This document shows positions 36,420-45,731 of a DNA stretch of 63,414 nt, in pieces. A model generated the notes under the pieces. The model saw only the letters and a program-made list of their open reading frames with translations. It ran no database searches and was not told the origin of the DNA. Origin of the DNA: Shewanella salipaludis (GTDB lineage Bacteria > Pseudomonadota > Gammaproteobacteria > Enterobacterales > Shewanellaceae); NCBI RefSeq assembly GCF_012911865.1, contig NZ_JAAXYH010000018.1, forward strand, positions 1 through 63,414. The letters are read 5' to 3'. Positions within the stretch are counted from its first letter, which is position 1; each line of letters begins with the position of its first letter. The translations under genes were made by a program, and so were the position numbers.

Positions 36420-37046
36420 ATGAGCAAGCCATATGTACGTTTAGATAAAGATCAGGCCGCGGTACTCTTGGTCGATCACCAGGCGGGTTTACTGTCGTTG
36501 GTGCGTGATATCGATCCCGATAAGTTTAAGAATAACGTCCTGGCACTGGCCGATCTGGCCAAGTACTTCAAGTTACCCACCATATTGACCACCAGCTTCG
36601 AGAATGGCCCCAACGGCCCCCTGGTTCCCGAGCTGAAGGAAACATTTCCCGAGGCGCCCTATATCGCCAGGCCCGGGCAGATCAATGCCTGGGACAATGA
36701 AGACTTTCTTCAGGCGGTGAAAGCCACAGGCAAGAAACAGTTGATCATTGCGGGTGTGGTGACCGAGGTCTGTGTGGCGTTTCCTGCATTGTCGGCACTG
36801 GCAGAAGGTTATGATGTCTTTGTGGTCACGGACGCTTCGGGAACCTTCAACGAGGTCACCCGTGATGCCGCCTGGCGCCGGATGGAGCAGGCGGGGGCGC
36901 AGATGATGAGCTGGTTCGGGGTTGCCTGTGAGCTGCACCGAGATTGGCGCAACGATATCGAAGGCTTGGGGGCTCTGTTCTCCAACCACATTCCCGACTA
37001 TCGCAACCTGATAACCAGTTACACCGCTTTGACCTCGGGTAAGTGA
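36420..37046 (+). CDS. Isochorismatase-family (YcaC-like) cysteine hydrolase
   Basis: 208 residues from ATG 36420 (GAGGAG upstream). The triad is visible: Asp in VLLVDHQAGLL (about residue 18), Lys in ATGKKQLIIAG, and Cys in GVVTEVCVAFPALSA (about 120). The length and the WFGVACELHRDWRND C-terminal region match YcaC-like octameric hydrolases of unknown substrate. It follows pirin by 63 bp and probably shares its transcript. Confidence 0.88.
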   Translation: MSKPYVRLDKDQAAVLLVDHQAGLLSLVRDIDPDKFKNNVLALADLAKYFKLPTILTTSFENGPNGPLVPELKETFPEAPYIARPGQINAWDNEDFLQAVKATGKKQLIIAGVVTEVCVAFPALSALAEGYDVFVVTDASGTFNEVTRDAAWRRMEQAGAQMMSWFGVACELHRDWRNDIEGLGALFSNHIPDYRNLITSYTALTSGK

Positions 37047-37087
37047 TAGCGACCGACCGGGCTCGGGCCCAGGTCGACTCATCCGGT

Positions 37088-37109
37088 AGAGCATGCTGAG
37101 CCATGCTCT
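37088..37109 (+). terminator. Hairpin after the isochorismatase-family gene
   Basis: AGAGCATG and CATGCTCT form an 8-bp stem with a 6-nt loop, with no T-run. A terminator role is possible. Confidence 0.35.
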
Positions 37110-37254
37110 GCTCCCGTCTCCTGTCCTATATTCCCACTGTGGTTCTCGGCTGATGCCACTCGTGGCTATGGCTTTCTGGGGCGGGCGGCTGGCATCTGCG
37201 CCCGGCAGGCATTACCATAGCCGCGATTTTAACGGCGAATAGAGGGATGGTGGC

Positions 37255-38574
37255 TTGCAAACCTTAGCGCAGCTCAGAGCCGGCCGGTTAGGCCGGGTGA
37301 CACGATTACAACTGGCGGAAAATTTAACCGAGTTCCCCCGTGAAATTTTCAGCCTGGCCGATTCCCTCGAAGTGCTGGATCTGTCCAACAATGGCTTGAG
37401 CAGCTTGCCCGACGATTTCGATCGTTTGCAGCGGCTTAAGATACTGTTTCTGTCGAATAACCAGTTCGAACAGGTACCCAGGGTGCTGGGGAAATGCCCC
37501 AAGCTGGAGATGATAGCTTTCAAGGCCAATCGTATCCACAGCCTCGCCGAAGGAGCGTTGCCCGAGCGGACACGTTGGCTGATCCTGACGGATAACAAGC
37601 TGAGGCAACTGCCCGAGTCCATGGGGAAGCTGTATCGCTTGCAGAAATTGGCCCTGGCGGGCAATGAGTTGACTTCCCTGCCGGACACCATGGCCGACTG
37701 TCATGGCTTGGAACTGGTGCGTCTGTCGGCCAACCGTTTGACGGCACTGCCCGATTGGTTGCTGCAACTCCCCAGACTCGCCTGGTTGGCTTTCGGCGGT
37801 AATCCCCTGTGCCGGCCCGTGGCGGGCGAGCCGGTGGCAGCGACCGTGCCCAAGGTGAAACTGGCCGACATAGCACTGACAGAACGGCTGGGCGAGGGGG
37901 CCTCGGGGGTCATTTTTCGGGGCAAGTGGCGCCCTGCTGTCGCCGGGCTTGCCGGCGCCGAGTCCGAGATAGCGGTCAAGTTGTTCAAGGGCGCAGTGAC
38001 CAGCGACGGTTACCCGGAGGACGAACTCGATTGCTGCCTGACAGCCGGTGGCCACCCGAATCTGATCCGGGTCATAGGCCAGATTGCCGAGCCCGAACAG
38101 CTGGGGTTGGTGATGGAGTTGATCCCGGATGACTTCAGCAACCTGGGGCTGCCGCCGTCGCTGGCGAGTTGCACCCGGGATACGTTCGCGCCCGGCACCG
38201 AGTTCAGCACGGCCGAGATAGCCGCCATGGCCCGGCAGATGGCCGCCACCCTGGCACACCTGCATCGCCGGGGGGTGAGTCATGGCGACGTCTATGCCCA
38301 TAACATCATGGCCAATGCCGCGGCCGACATCCTGTTCGGCGACTTCGGCGCCGCCTCTAATCTGGCCGCCTTGCCCGCGGCACAAAGAAGGGCGATGGAA
38401 GCCATAGAAGTCCGTGCCTTCGGCTGTTTGCTGGACGATTTATTGGGGCAGAATGCCGGCGAGGATAGGGCGCAGAGGGCCGAACTGCAGGCGCTGGCAC
38501 AGAGCTGCATGCAGGGTCAAGTGGCCCTCAGGCCCGGCTTCGATGCCCTGGCCGACAGGCTGCAAGTCGGTTAG
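37255..38574 (+). CDS. Leucine-rich-repeat protein fused to a protein kinase domain
   Basis: 439 residues, apparently starting at TTG 37255 (GAGGGA 7-8 nt upstream; the nearby ATG is out of frame). Residues 1-180 hold about six LRR units with the LxxLxLSxNxL pattern (SLEVLDLSNNGLSSLPDDF). Residues 200-439 are a kinase domain: glycine loop LGEGASGVIF, Lys in IAVKLF, catalytic loop SHGDVYAHNIM (HGD in place of HRD) and metal-binding DFG in FGDFGAAS. Cytosolic, no signal peptide. LRR probably binds a protein partner; substrates unknown. Confidence 0.85.
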   Translation: MQTLAQLRAGRLGRVTRLQLAENLTEFPREIFSLADSLEVLDLSNNGLSSLPDDFDRLQRLKILFLSNNQFEQVPRVLGKCPKLEMIAFKANRIHSLAEGALPERTRWLILTDNKLRQLPESMGKLYRLQKLALAGNELTSLPDTMADCHGLELVRLSANRLTALPDWLLQLPRLAWLAFGGNPLCRPVAGEPVAATVPKVKLADIALTERLGEGASGVIFRGKWRPAVAGLAGAESEIAVKLFKGAVTSDGYPEDELDCCLTAGGHPNLIRVIGQIAEPEQLGLVMELIPDDFSNLGLPPSLASCTRDTFAPGTEFSTAEIAAMARQMAATLAHLHRRGVSHGDVYAHNIMANAAADILFGDFGAASNLAALPAAQRRAMEAIEVRAFGCLLDDLLGQNAGEDRAQRAELQALAQSCMQGQVALRPGFDALADRLQVG

Positions 38575-38596
38575 GTTCAGGCCTGGCCGCCCAGCG

Positions 38597-38645
38597 GCAA
38601 AAAATAAGCCCCGGGTTGTCAACGACAGCGCGGGGCTTGTTTTTT
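38597..38645. terminator. Bidirectional terminator between LRR-kinase and collagenase genes
   Basis: AAGCCCCG and CGGGGCTT arms around a loop of about 17 nt, with GTTTTTTG on the right and CAAAAAAT on the left. Confidence 0.8.
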
Positions 38646-38681
38646 GCGGTTAAACCCAGGAAGTCCAGGTTTTACAAAGAT

Positions 38682-41600
38682 TTATTGCAGTGTGGCCTGT
38701 ACGGCGACGCCGCTGCTCTGGGGTTCGCTCTGCACCGTGATGTAGTACCAGCCCTCGCTCGGATTGGTCACGCTGAAGGATTCCCTGGTGCTGCCCTGAG
38801 TGACTGAGGCCGCTTCATAGCTCTGGGCGTTGGCCCAATTGCTGCCGCCATAGAGGCTGACATCGCCGCTGCCGTGATCCGATACCAGCTGCAGTTGGCT
38901 GGTGCCGGCCGGCACCCATAGGCTGTAGTAGTCTATGCCATCGGCGGCGCAGACCGCCTGGCCCGACACCAACTGGCCACTGCTGACTGGGCTCTGGCTG
39001 GCACAGGCGTCGGCTATGCCGGCGGTCCCGCCTTGGGTCACAGTCAGGCTGACACCGCTGAACTCTGTGTCCGTATCCACTGTGATATAGCGCCAGCCGC
39101 GGTTGGCCGTGACCTGCAGTGACTCCTGGTTACCCTGATGCACACTGCTGGCCTGGGCGTTGTCTTGGCTGGCCCAGTTGTCTGCGTTGAAGTAGATGTT
39201 GGCATCGCCGCTGCCCCCCTGGGTGTTGATGCTGATGGGGGTGTTATCTTCTTCGACCCAGAGGTAGAAGCTATTCTTGCCGCCGGCAATACACTCGCTC
39301 CGGGCCAGGGTCAGCTTGCCATAGTCCAGTGTCGGGGCACCGCAATCGCCGCCTCCGCCCTGGGCCGGATCGGGATCTGCGGTCAGCTCTGTGGTGCTGA
39401 CCAGCATGTCGACGCCACCGAAGTCGCCCTCTAGGGTGATGTAATGCCAGAATTCATCCGGGTTCAGGCTGACCTTGATGACCTCATAGTTGCCATTGCC
39501 TATGCCGGCACCCTGGTTCTGTTCACCGTTGGCCCAACCGCGGGAGTCGTAGTAGATGTCGGCATCGCCCCAACCGCCGCCTATCTTGATCCAGAGATCC
39601 TGTGCCGAGTGATCTGTATTGGCGAAGCTGAAGCTGGCCCGGCCCTGCTGTGCGTCTATGCATTCCATCGGCGTCTCCAGCTTCAGGCTGGCCGAAGGAC
39701 TATAACGGTAGGCTTCATCCGTGACCTCGCAGGGGGAATAGTCTGTGCTGGTGGTAGGCTCAGGACCGGACCAGTTGCCCTCGGTGCCGCTCGCCTGGGC
39801 GTCGCTATCGCTCGGGCCCTTATCCACTATGCCATTGTCGGCGCTGCTTAAGCCGCTGCTGAGCCAGCCAAGCCACTCGTTGTCGTAGCGGCTGCCTATG
39901 CCGTCGATCAGGGCCTGATATTCAGTGTATTGATCTTGTCTCAGGTAGTTGAGGATCTGGCGCACGTCGTCCATGTGGCGCTCGAACATGAAGCGTACCG
40001 CCAGGTAGCCCCAGCGATAGATGCGGTCCTGGCCCGAGTCATAGTTATTCTTGAATATGGTCGACAGGGTAAATTCGCGGGTTTCCCCCAGTGCTATGGC
40101 GCGGGTGTTGGCATCCCGGTAGGAAATGTATTCCGCCAGGCCCTCGATCCACCAGATGGTGTCGGCCGAGGTGCCGCGGCCAAAGTCGCCGGAGAGATTG
40201 TAACGCCCATCCAGGTAGTGCACGTATTCGTGTTGCAGGTTCCAGATGTGGAAGTCCGGCGAGCGCCACTCTGCCTCATAGGCGATGAAGCGGGCCTGGT
40301 TTTTCAGGCTGGCGGGAGAGCCCTCCAGGTACATGCCGCCGTTGTCGGTATTGATGCCGAAGAAGCTGCCGGCGAAGGACTTATAGTCCGACGAGCTGTT
40401 GAAAATCACCAGCTCCAGATCGTCGTTGTTGTCGTTGGCGACCGGAATATGATTGGTTTCCAGCTTGCTGTGGAAATAACTTTCCTGGCTGGTCAGCACG
40501 TCACAGGCCCAGCCGGCCTGATCCCGATACAGCTCCTGGGCACGCATCTTGAGGGTGTCGGAACATTTCCAATTGAAGCTCAGGGTTTCTGCCTCCAACT
40601 GGGCCTTGAAGCCACATAGGTTGTATTGATCGCAGTGGGCGCGATCATAGTAGTCGGCCATTTCGGCGGCGGCCAGCCATAACACCTTGCTGGCGTCCGT
40701 CTTGCTGGTGCTGTTGAGCACGCCTTTGACCAGCTCGGCGACCCTGTCATGCATGGCCTCTATGTAATAGAGGCGGGAGAGCTCCCTGACCGAGTTGACC
40801 AGCAGATACTCGGTATTGGTGCCAAGCAGCTGGCGGTTATTCGCCTGGAAATTGTTGAGTGCATCCAGGATGCGCTGATCCGTGGCGAACAGCGCCTGCA
40901 GCTCATCGTCCCACTGGGCGCGGAACAGGGTGGTGAACACGGCGTTGGCGGCGGCGCTCATGCCGGCGTTGGCTTGCCAGGCGGCATCATAGTCGGTGAG
41001 CACCTTGATGCTGATGTCGTTGAAGGCGGCGCCCAGGTTGGCGGAGTCCACCAGGATCAGCGTCTCCTTGAGCACGCTGGCGTTGGCATTCGAGACTGTC
41101 CAGATATTGCCGTTGGCAAACAGGGCTGTGAGTGCCGTCTGGATATCTGTCTTGACCGCGCCGCCGTAGGCCGGCACATCGTCCGGGTTGTAGAACTGCA
41201 CGAACAGGGCCGCCCGCAGGAAGGTGATCAGCGACTCTATGCCCGTGGTATCGACCCCGGTATAGCCGGCCGCCCGGTCGCGGATCGCGGTGGCGACACT
41301 GAGCATGTTAGCCTCGGTAAAGGTGAGCGTGGCGTCGTTGCCCTTGATGTTGAACAGCGCCCCGACACACACAGGGGTGGCTTGGCTCAGAGCCGTGACC
41401 AGTGCCTGACCCGACTGGCCGATGAAACTGCTGCAGTCCTGGCTGGCGCTCAGCGCCAGCGGCGTCATTCGGCTGTTGGGCTGGCTCGACTCTGTGGGTC
41501 TGCTCGGCTCGTTGGGGGAGGCGAGCAGCTTGTTGTCATTCTTGCTGTCATTCTTGTTGTCACTCTTGTTGTCACTCTTGCTGTTATAACGGGCTCGGCT

Positions 41601-41774
41601 CGCGGCCGCTGGCGCGTTTGTCGCAGTTCTGCTCAATGCCGCCTGTGGCGCTCTTTGGGATAAGGGCGCCTGCGTTGCCGCTTGAGATGCAGGTGTCGCT
41701 GAGGGGTAGCCGGCGGCCATAGAGGCTGTGCTCATGGCCAGGCTGAGTGCTGCAACCAGGGTGGTGTGTTTCAT
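38682..41774 (-). CDS. Secreted M9-family collagenase with C-terminal PPC domains
   Basis: 1030 residues. Signal peptide (1-21), then a low-complexity linker to about residue 105, including a Ser/Asn/Lys/Asp repeat. The M9 N-terminal activator region follows (starting at CSSFIGQSGQALVTAL). The catalytic domain has the zinc site HEYVH (two His and the catalytic Glu) with the downstream third ligand Glu in GLAEYISYRD. The C-terminal 370 residues contain three PPC-type beta-sandwich domains (for example SLWVPAGTSQLQLVSDHGSG), which bind substrate or are trimmed off. It degrades collagen/gelatin outside the cell. Confidence 0.92.
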   Translation of the reverse strand: MKHTTLVAALSLAMSTASMAAGYPSATPASQAATQAPLSQRAPQAALSRTATNAPAAASRARYNSKSDNKSDNKNDSKNDNKLLASPNEPSRPTESSQPNSRMTPLALSASQDCSSFIGQSGQALVTALSQATPVCVGALFNIKGNDATLTFTEANMLSVATAIRDRAAGYTGVDTTGIESLITFLRAALFVQFYNPDDVPAYGGAVKTDIQTALTALFANGNIWTVSNANASVLKETLILVDSANLGAAFNDISIKVLTDYDAAWQANAGMSAAANAVFTTLFRAQWDDELQALFATDQRILDALNNFQANNRQLLGTNTEYLLVNSVRELSRLYYIEAMHDRVAELVKGVLNSTSKTDASKVLWLAAAEMADYYDRAHCDQYNLCGFKAQLEAETLSFNWKCSDTLKMRAQELYRDQAGWACDVLTSQESYFHSKLETNHIPVANDNNDDLELVIFNSSSDYKSFAGSFFGINTDNGGMYLEGSPASLKNQARFIAYEAEWRSPDFHIWNLQHEYVHYLDGRYNLSGDFGRGTSADTIWWIEGLAEYISYRDANTRAIALGETREFTLSTIFKNNYDSGQDRIYRWGYLAVRFMFERHMDDVRQILNYLRQDQYTEYQALIDGIGSRYDNEWLGWLSSGLSSADNGIVDKGPSDSDAQASGTEGNWSGPEPTTSTDYSPCEVTDEAYRYSPSASLKLETPMECIDAQQGRASFSFANTDHSAQDLWIKIGGGWGDADIYYDSRGWANGEQNQGAGIGNGNYEVIKVSLNPDEFWHYITLEGDFGGVDMLVSTTELTADPDPAQGGGGDCGAPTLDYGKLTLARSECIAGGKNSFYLWVEEDNTPISINTQGGSGDANIYFNADNWASQDNAQASSVHQGNQESLQVTANRGWRYITVDTDTEFSGVSLTVTQGGTAGIADACASQSPVSSGQLVSGQAVCAADGIDYYSLWVPAGTSQLQLVSDHGSGDVSLYGGSNWANAQSYEAASVTQGSTRESFSVTNPSEGWYYITVQSEPQSSGVAVQATLQ
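41530..41589. repeat. 12-bp tandem repeat within the collagenase linker
   Basis: Five units of CTTGTTGTCACT or close variants. On the coding strand they give four-residue steps such as SKSD, NKSD and NKND in the N-terminal linker. Confidence 0.85.
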
Positions 41775-42165
41775 ATTAGCTCCATTTTTATTTTGTCTGC
41801 CAGGCAGATTTTCCTTTGGTGTTACCGGGTGCTTGCGCGCATTCGGCCAGAGACGGCGGCGCGGATGTCACAAGTGAGAAACAATATAGCAATGAATATA
41901 TAATATACAATATAAATAGTTTGTTTTTTAACCGTATCTGCGCGTATAAATGAACGTGACATCCATTCAATATATTGATTATATTGTGTTTATAGCTATC
42001 GTTGTTGGCTTTTTATTGTGCATGCGTTCAGGCCGGGTACAGCTTTTTGATCTACCCCATGCCGCCATGGGGTACACTCAATGGCGATGAAATTGTTGTC
42101 GATAGTGCCCATGACAGGGCAGCCAGCAACGCCCTACCCAGACGCCAATAAGATGGAGTACAGCC
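41775..42165. other. AT-rich gap between divergent genes
   Basis: 391 bp, very AT-rich at about 41880-41990 (many TATA and AATAT runs). It must hold the promoters of the collagenase and the oxidoreductase. A 60-codon minus-strand frame here is not convincing. Confidence 0.4.
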
Positions 42166-43164
42166 ATGCCTGACTTACCCAAGGATTATGCCCGTATCGC
42201 CTTTAGCCAGCCGGGAGCCCCGGAGGTGATGCATCTGTCCCGTTCCCCCCTGCCGCTGCCGGCCGCGGGCCAGGTGTTGATCCGGGTGGCTGCCGCCGGG
42301 GTCAATGGCCCGGATATCAAACAGAGAGTGGGCGCCTATCCACCGCCGGCGGATGCATCCCCGATACTTGGGCTGGAGGTCGCGGGAGAGATCTGTGCCC
42401 TGGGCGAGGGGGTGAATGCGTGGCAGTTGGGGGACTCTGTGTGCGCCCTGGTGCCGGGGGGCGGTTATGGCGAATATGTGCTGACCCATGCCAGCCACTG
42501 TCTGCCCGTGCCCGAGGGGATGAGCCTGGTCGAGGCGGCGGCCTTGCCCGAGACCTTTTTCACCGTCTGGGGCAACCTGTTCATGCGCGCCGGCCTCAAA
42601 CCGGGGGAAAGCGTCTTGGTCCATGGCGGCTCCGGCGGCATAGGCAGCACGGCAATCCAATTGGCCCATGCCTTGGGTGCCAGGGTGATAGCCACCACGG
42701 GCAGCGACGATAAAGTCGACTATTGTCGCGGCCTGGGGGCGGATGAGGTGCTCAATTACCGCAGCCGTGACTTCGTCGAGCCGGTACTGGCCCTGACTCG
42801 GGGGCAAGGGGTGGATGTGGTGTTCGACATCGCCGGCGGCGATTTCATCAACCTCAACCTGCAGGCATTGGCAATGGATGGCCGCATGGTGTCTGTGGCG
42901 ATGCAGCGCGGCGCCAAGGCCGAGGTGGAGATTTTTCGGCTGATGGCCAAGCGCATTCGCTGGACCGGCTCGACCCTCAGGCCCCAGAGTGTGGCCGCCA
43001 AGGCGGCGATTGCCGGCGAGCTGAGGGAGAAAGTCTGGCCGCTGTTGGCCGAAGGCAAGCTGGCGCCGCATATCTTTGCCACCTTCCCGCTCGCCGACGC
43101 GGCCAAGGCCCATGCCTTGATGGAGACGGGCAGCCACAGGGGCAAGTTGGTGCTCACTGTGTGA
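42166..43164 (+). CDS. NAD(P)H:quinone oxidoreductase / zinc-independent MDR (PIG3-like)
   Basis: 332 residues of the medium-chain dehydrogenase superfamily. GVNGPDIKQRVGAYPPP is typical of the TP53I3/PIG3 quinone oxidoreductase group. The Rossmann motif is VLVHGGSGGIGSTAIQL (about 145-160). The zinc-binding Cys/His ligands of alcohol dehydrogenases are absent. Cytosolic, NADPH-using reductase of quinones or enones. Single gene. Confidence 0.88.
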   Translation: MPDLPKDYARIAFSQPGAPEVMHLSRSPLPLPAAGQVLIRVAAAGVNGPDIKQRVGAYPPPADASPILGLEVAGEICALGEGVNAWQLGDSVCALVPGGGYGEYVLTHASHCLPVPEGMSLVEAAALPETFFTVWGNLFMRAGLKPGESVLVHGGSGGIGSTAIQLAHALGARVIATTGSDDKVDYCRGLGADEVLNYRSRDFVEPVLALTRGQGVDVVFDIAGGDFINLNLQALAMDGRMVSVAMQRGAKAEVEIFRLMAKRIRWTGSTLRPQSVAAKAAIAGELREKVWPLLAEGKLAPHIFATFPLADAAKAHALMETGSHRGKLVLTV

Positions 43165-43460
43165 GCCGCCGGGTCGTCCCCCGGAGGGTGGAATAATCGC
43201 CGGGAAAACTTGATGCGCTGCTTTTTTCGACTAAAGTCGGTAGTGACTGAGATGTTTGTCGGGCGCAGGTGAAAATTAATCGGTAATTAGGAAAAAATTC
43301 ATAAATTTTGGCATTGATTATCGGCAATTTTCTGTAAAAATACCCGGATGAAACCGCCGCTTGAATGAGGGCGGCTTCTGCGGATACGAGTGAGCGACGC
43401 TTCGCTGATTCAAAATGAGAAACTCCTAGTGTATGTGTTGATTTAAGGGTATTGGCATAT

Positions 43461-43865
43461 ATGTATAACACAGCAAAGAAACAGCTTTGGTTTGGCGAAC
43501 TGAGAACCTCCAAGGGTAACACCATAGTGGTTCACGACAACCAACTGCCTGACGCCGCGACTGGCCGTATCTATCTGTACAACACGGACAGAAATACGAT
43601 AGTCGAGTATGTGGAAGATATCGTTAAAGTAAATCTGTACGATTTGGATGAGGCCGGTGTAAAGGCGGCGGAAGCTAAATTCGGCGCCGCCTGGGAAGAG
43701 GCACGCACCCAGTTCATGACAAAACACCAGACACGTGTCGAGCTGAACAATGTCAAGGAAGCCGCTCCGGTGCGCAAGGCCAAGCCTGAGGTTGAACCTG
43801 AGGTGGAGTCCGAGAGCATGGGCGCAGATTTCGATGATGATTGGGCGGACGATTTTGACGATTAA
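43461..43865 (+). CDS. Conserved-looking small protein with acidic tail, unknown function
   Basis: 134 residues from ATG 43461 (AAGGGT 10 nt upstream; a TTG at 43452 is the alternative). The N-terminal 90 residues (MYNTAKKQLWFGELRTSKGN, VVHDNQLPDAATGRIYLYNT) look like a compact globular domain. A basic/Val/Glu linker follows, then a strongly acidic tail ending DFDDDWADDFDD. From memory a similar short protein occurs in other Shewanella. Cytosolic; the tail suggests binding to a basic partner. Function not assigned. Confidence 0.65.
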   Translation: MYNTAKKQLWFGELRTSKGNTIVVHDNQLPDAATGRIYLYNTDRNTIVEYVEDIVKVNLYDLDEAGVKAAEAKFGAAWEEARTQFMTKHQTRVELNNVKEAAPVRKAKPEVEPEVESESMGADFDDDWADDFDD

Positions 43866-43930
43866 GGCTTAGTGTCGGCACCAGGCAGGCGAAAACTGCG
43901 CCGCGATGGCAACCTGGTGTGGCAGTGCGA

Positions 43931-43966
43931 GGCGACTTCTACCCTGAAATGCTAGCGCTGAAGTCG
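43931..43966. other. Inverted repeat between convergent genes
   Basis: GCGACTTC and GAAGTCGC arms (8 bp) with a loop of about 20 nt. Possible terminator without a T-run. Confidence 0.3.
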
Positions 43967-44017
43967 CTCTGCCTGCATGACAGTCTGCTCGGCCAGCGGG
44001 GAATAAGTCGGTGCGGA

Positions 44018-44413
44018 TTATTCCTTGTCGAAGCTGTCGACTATGATGGCGCCCATTGAGGCCGGCATGGCGATGAGCAAGATACGTTTGATTGCCACCC
44101 AAGTATCTGTCAATAAAGGCAATTTATCCAGCGCTAACAACACAATTCCCACAACCACCAAGGTCAGGCAGTAGGCCGCGGCAATTCTGAAGACAAACAC
44201 CCAGATCCGCTTGGCCACATTCGCCTGAAATACGCTCTGATAGGCGAACAGGGTGATAAACCCCAGCGACAGCAGTACCACCAGCAGGAGATTCAGTGGC
44301 GGCAGGCTGGCCGACATTTTCCAGGCTTCCTCCGAAAAGGCCACAGGCACAGACAGGGCGAAGGCGCCGATACTGATTTGACCTATATCCTCGGCATTAA
44401 ACTTCAGATCCAT
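44018..44413 (-). CDS. DUF2391-like integral membrane protein
   Basis: 131 residues with three or four hydrophobic helices (about 40-60, 70-92, 105-125). The DFGQIS-like N-terminus and AFSEEAWKMSASLPPLNLLL fit the DUF2391 (TIGR02587-type) group of unknown function. The usual family is about twice this length, so this may be a short version or a partial one. A good ribosome site (GGGAGG) precedes the ATG. It lies downstream of galM on the same strand, 124 bp away. Confidence 0.55.
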   Translation of the reverse strand: MDLKFNAEDIGQISIGAFALSVPVAFSEEAWKMSASLPPLNLLLVVLLSLGFITLFAYQSVFQANVAKRIWVFVFRIAAAYCLTLVVVGIVLLALDKLPLLTDTWVAIKRILLIAMPASMGAIIVDSFDKE

Positions 44414-44537
44414 TAGTCAATTTCCTCCCTTTCCCCGAGCGCCGGCACTCCCGTCTGACTTGAATCCCATAGGCTCGACATCGGGCTTGAGCCGCAGGAT
44501 CTTCTCCTGCCTCGGCCGGCGAGCGTGTCGTCGGCAT

Positions 44538-45569
44538 TCAGGCGTCGGTGTCGAATTGGTAGCGGCTGATATGATGGTAAAGCTCGCCCGGCTCGACCCA
44601 GGCATTGCCCAACAAGTCGGCCTGATTCGGCGAATCGGGCAACATCTGCGGCTCTATGCACACCGCCTGATGTTGTTGCAAGACCTCCTGCTGGCGCCCC
44701 AGGGTGCCTTGCAGGAAGTTGGCGCCATAGAGTTGTACCCCGGGCTGATTGGTATACAGGCTCAGGGCGCGGCCACTGACCGGGCTGCTCAGGCGGCCGA
44801 AGCGTTTGAGCTCGGCTTGCGGATTATCCATCAGATAGCAGTGATCATAGCCCTGGGTCTCTGCCAGCATGGCATCGGCCAGGCCGGCGCCCAGTGGGGT
44901 CGGTCGGCGCAGATCCAGCACTGAGTCATCGACCCTCTCTATGCCTGTCGGTATGCCGACCTCATTCATGCTCAGATAGCGCTGCGCATCTATCTGCAGC
45001 CAATGGCCGTGATTGCTGTCGCTGCCATCGAGATTGAAATAGCTGTGTTGGGTCAGGCTGATGGGACAGGCCTTGTCGACCGAGGCCAGGATTTCGACGT
45101 AGAGGTTATTGCCGGCCAGGCGGTAATCCAGCTGCACTGTGCAATTGCCGGGAAAGCCCATGTCGCCATCCGGGCTCTGCAGTGTCAGGCGGACGCCGTC
45201 GCTGAGGGGACCCAGGTGCCAGAGCTTACGGTTGAACCCTTCGCTGCCGCCATGGAGACAATTGCTGGCCTGATTGACGTCCAGTTGATACTGCTCGCCA
45301 TGGTGCTGCATGCGGCCGTTGGCGATGCGATTGCAGTAACGGCCGGCGATGGCACCCAGATGGGCATCCTGGGTGAGGTAATCCTCTGCGCTGTCACAAC
45401 CCAATACCAGGTTGGCGCGGTTGCCGTCCCTGTCCGGTGCCCACAAGGAACGTATTATGCCGCCCAGGCTCAATACCTCGAGTGCCAGAATGCCATTGTC
45501 TATCCTGACGCGCTCTATCTGACCGCCACGGGGATCTGTCCAAGGTTCGAGCACACTGAAGCGTACCAT
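44538..45569 (-). CDS. galM: Aldose 1-epimerase (galactose mutarotase)
   Basis: 343 residues. ISLTQHSYFNLDG carries the catalytic-side His, with substrate-contacting segments RYCNRIANGRM, NCLHGGSEGFNRKLW, GYDHCYLMD and QPGVQLYGANFL. It interconverts alpha and beta anomers of galactose/glucose, feeding galK. Encoded on the same strand, 162 bp after galK. No galE or galT in the window. Confidence 0.93.
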   Translation of the reverse strand: MVRFSVLEPWTDPRGGQIERVRIDNGILALEVLSLGGIIRSLWAPDRDGNRANLVLGCDSAEDYLTQDAHLGAIAGRYCNRIANGRMQHHGEQYQLDVNQASNCLHGGSEGFNRKLWHLGPLSDGVRLTLQSPDGDMGFPGNCTVQLDYRLAGNNLYVEILASVDKACPISLTQHSYFNLDGSDSNHGHWLQIDAQRYLSMNEVGIPTGIERVDDSVLDLRRPTPLGAGLADAMLAETQGYDHCYLMDNPQAELKRFGRLSSPVSGRALSLYTNQPGVQLYGANFLQGTLGRQQEVLQQHQAVCIEPQMLPDSPNQADLLGNAWVEPGELYHHISRYQFDTDA

Positions 45570-45593
45570 GCCGTAATTTCCTTTTGAGCCGGG

Positions 45594-45616
45594 ATGGCGC
45601 GCGTGCTACGCGCCAT
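45594..45616 (-). other. Hairpin between galK and galM
   Basis: ATGGCGCG and CGCGCCAT arms (8 bp) around a 7-nt loop, with no T-run. It may be a processing or weak termination site between the two genes. Confidence 0.35.
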
Positions 45617-45731
45617 TGAAGTTATTTTATTGCCACCTGTTATCCCACTTTTCCCCAAAGAATGCCAGGCAAAATGTCGGCTATAGTGATTAACATCAAA
45701 CTGTTAGCCGGGGAAAACTCGGATCCCTGGG

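Noticed and set aside
41788..41970. 60-codon minus-strand ORF upstream of the collagenase
   Set aside because: It lies in the very AT-rich gap. The hydrophobic run is explained by TATA-rich DNA.
44414..44537. Small ORF between galM and the DUF2391-like gene
   Set aside because: Three frames are open over a short GC-rich stretch with no conserved features. A TAATG overlap alone is not enough.
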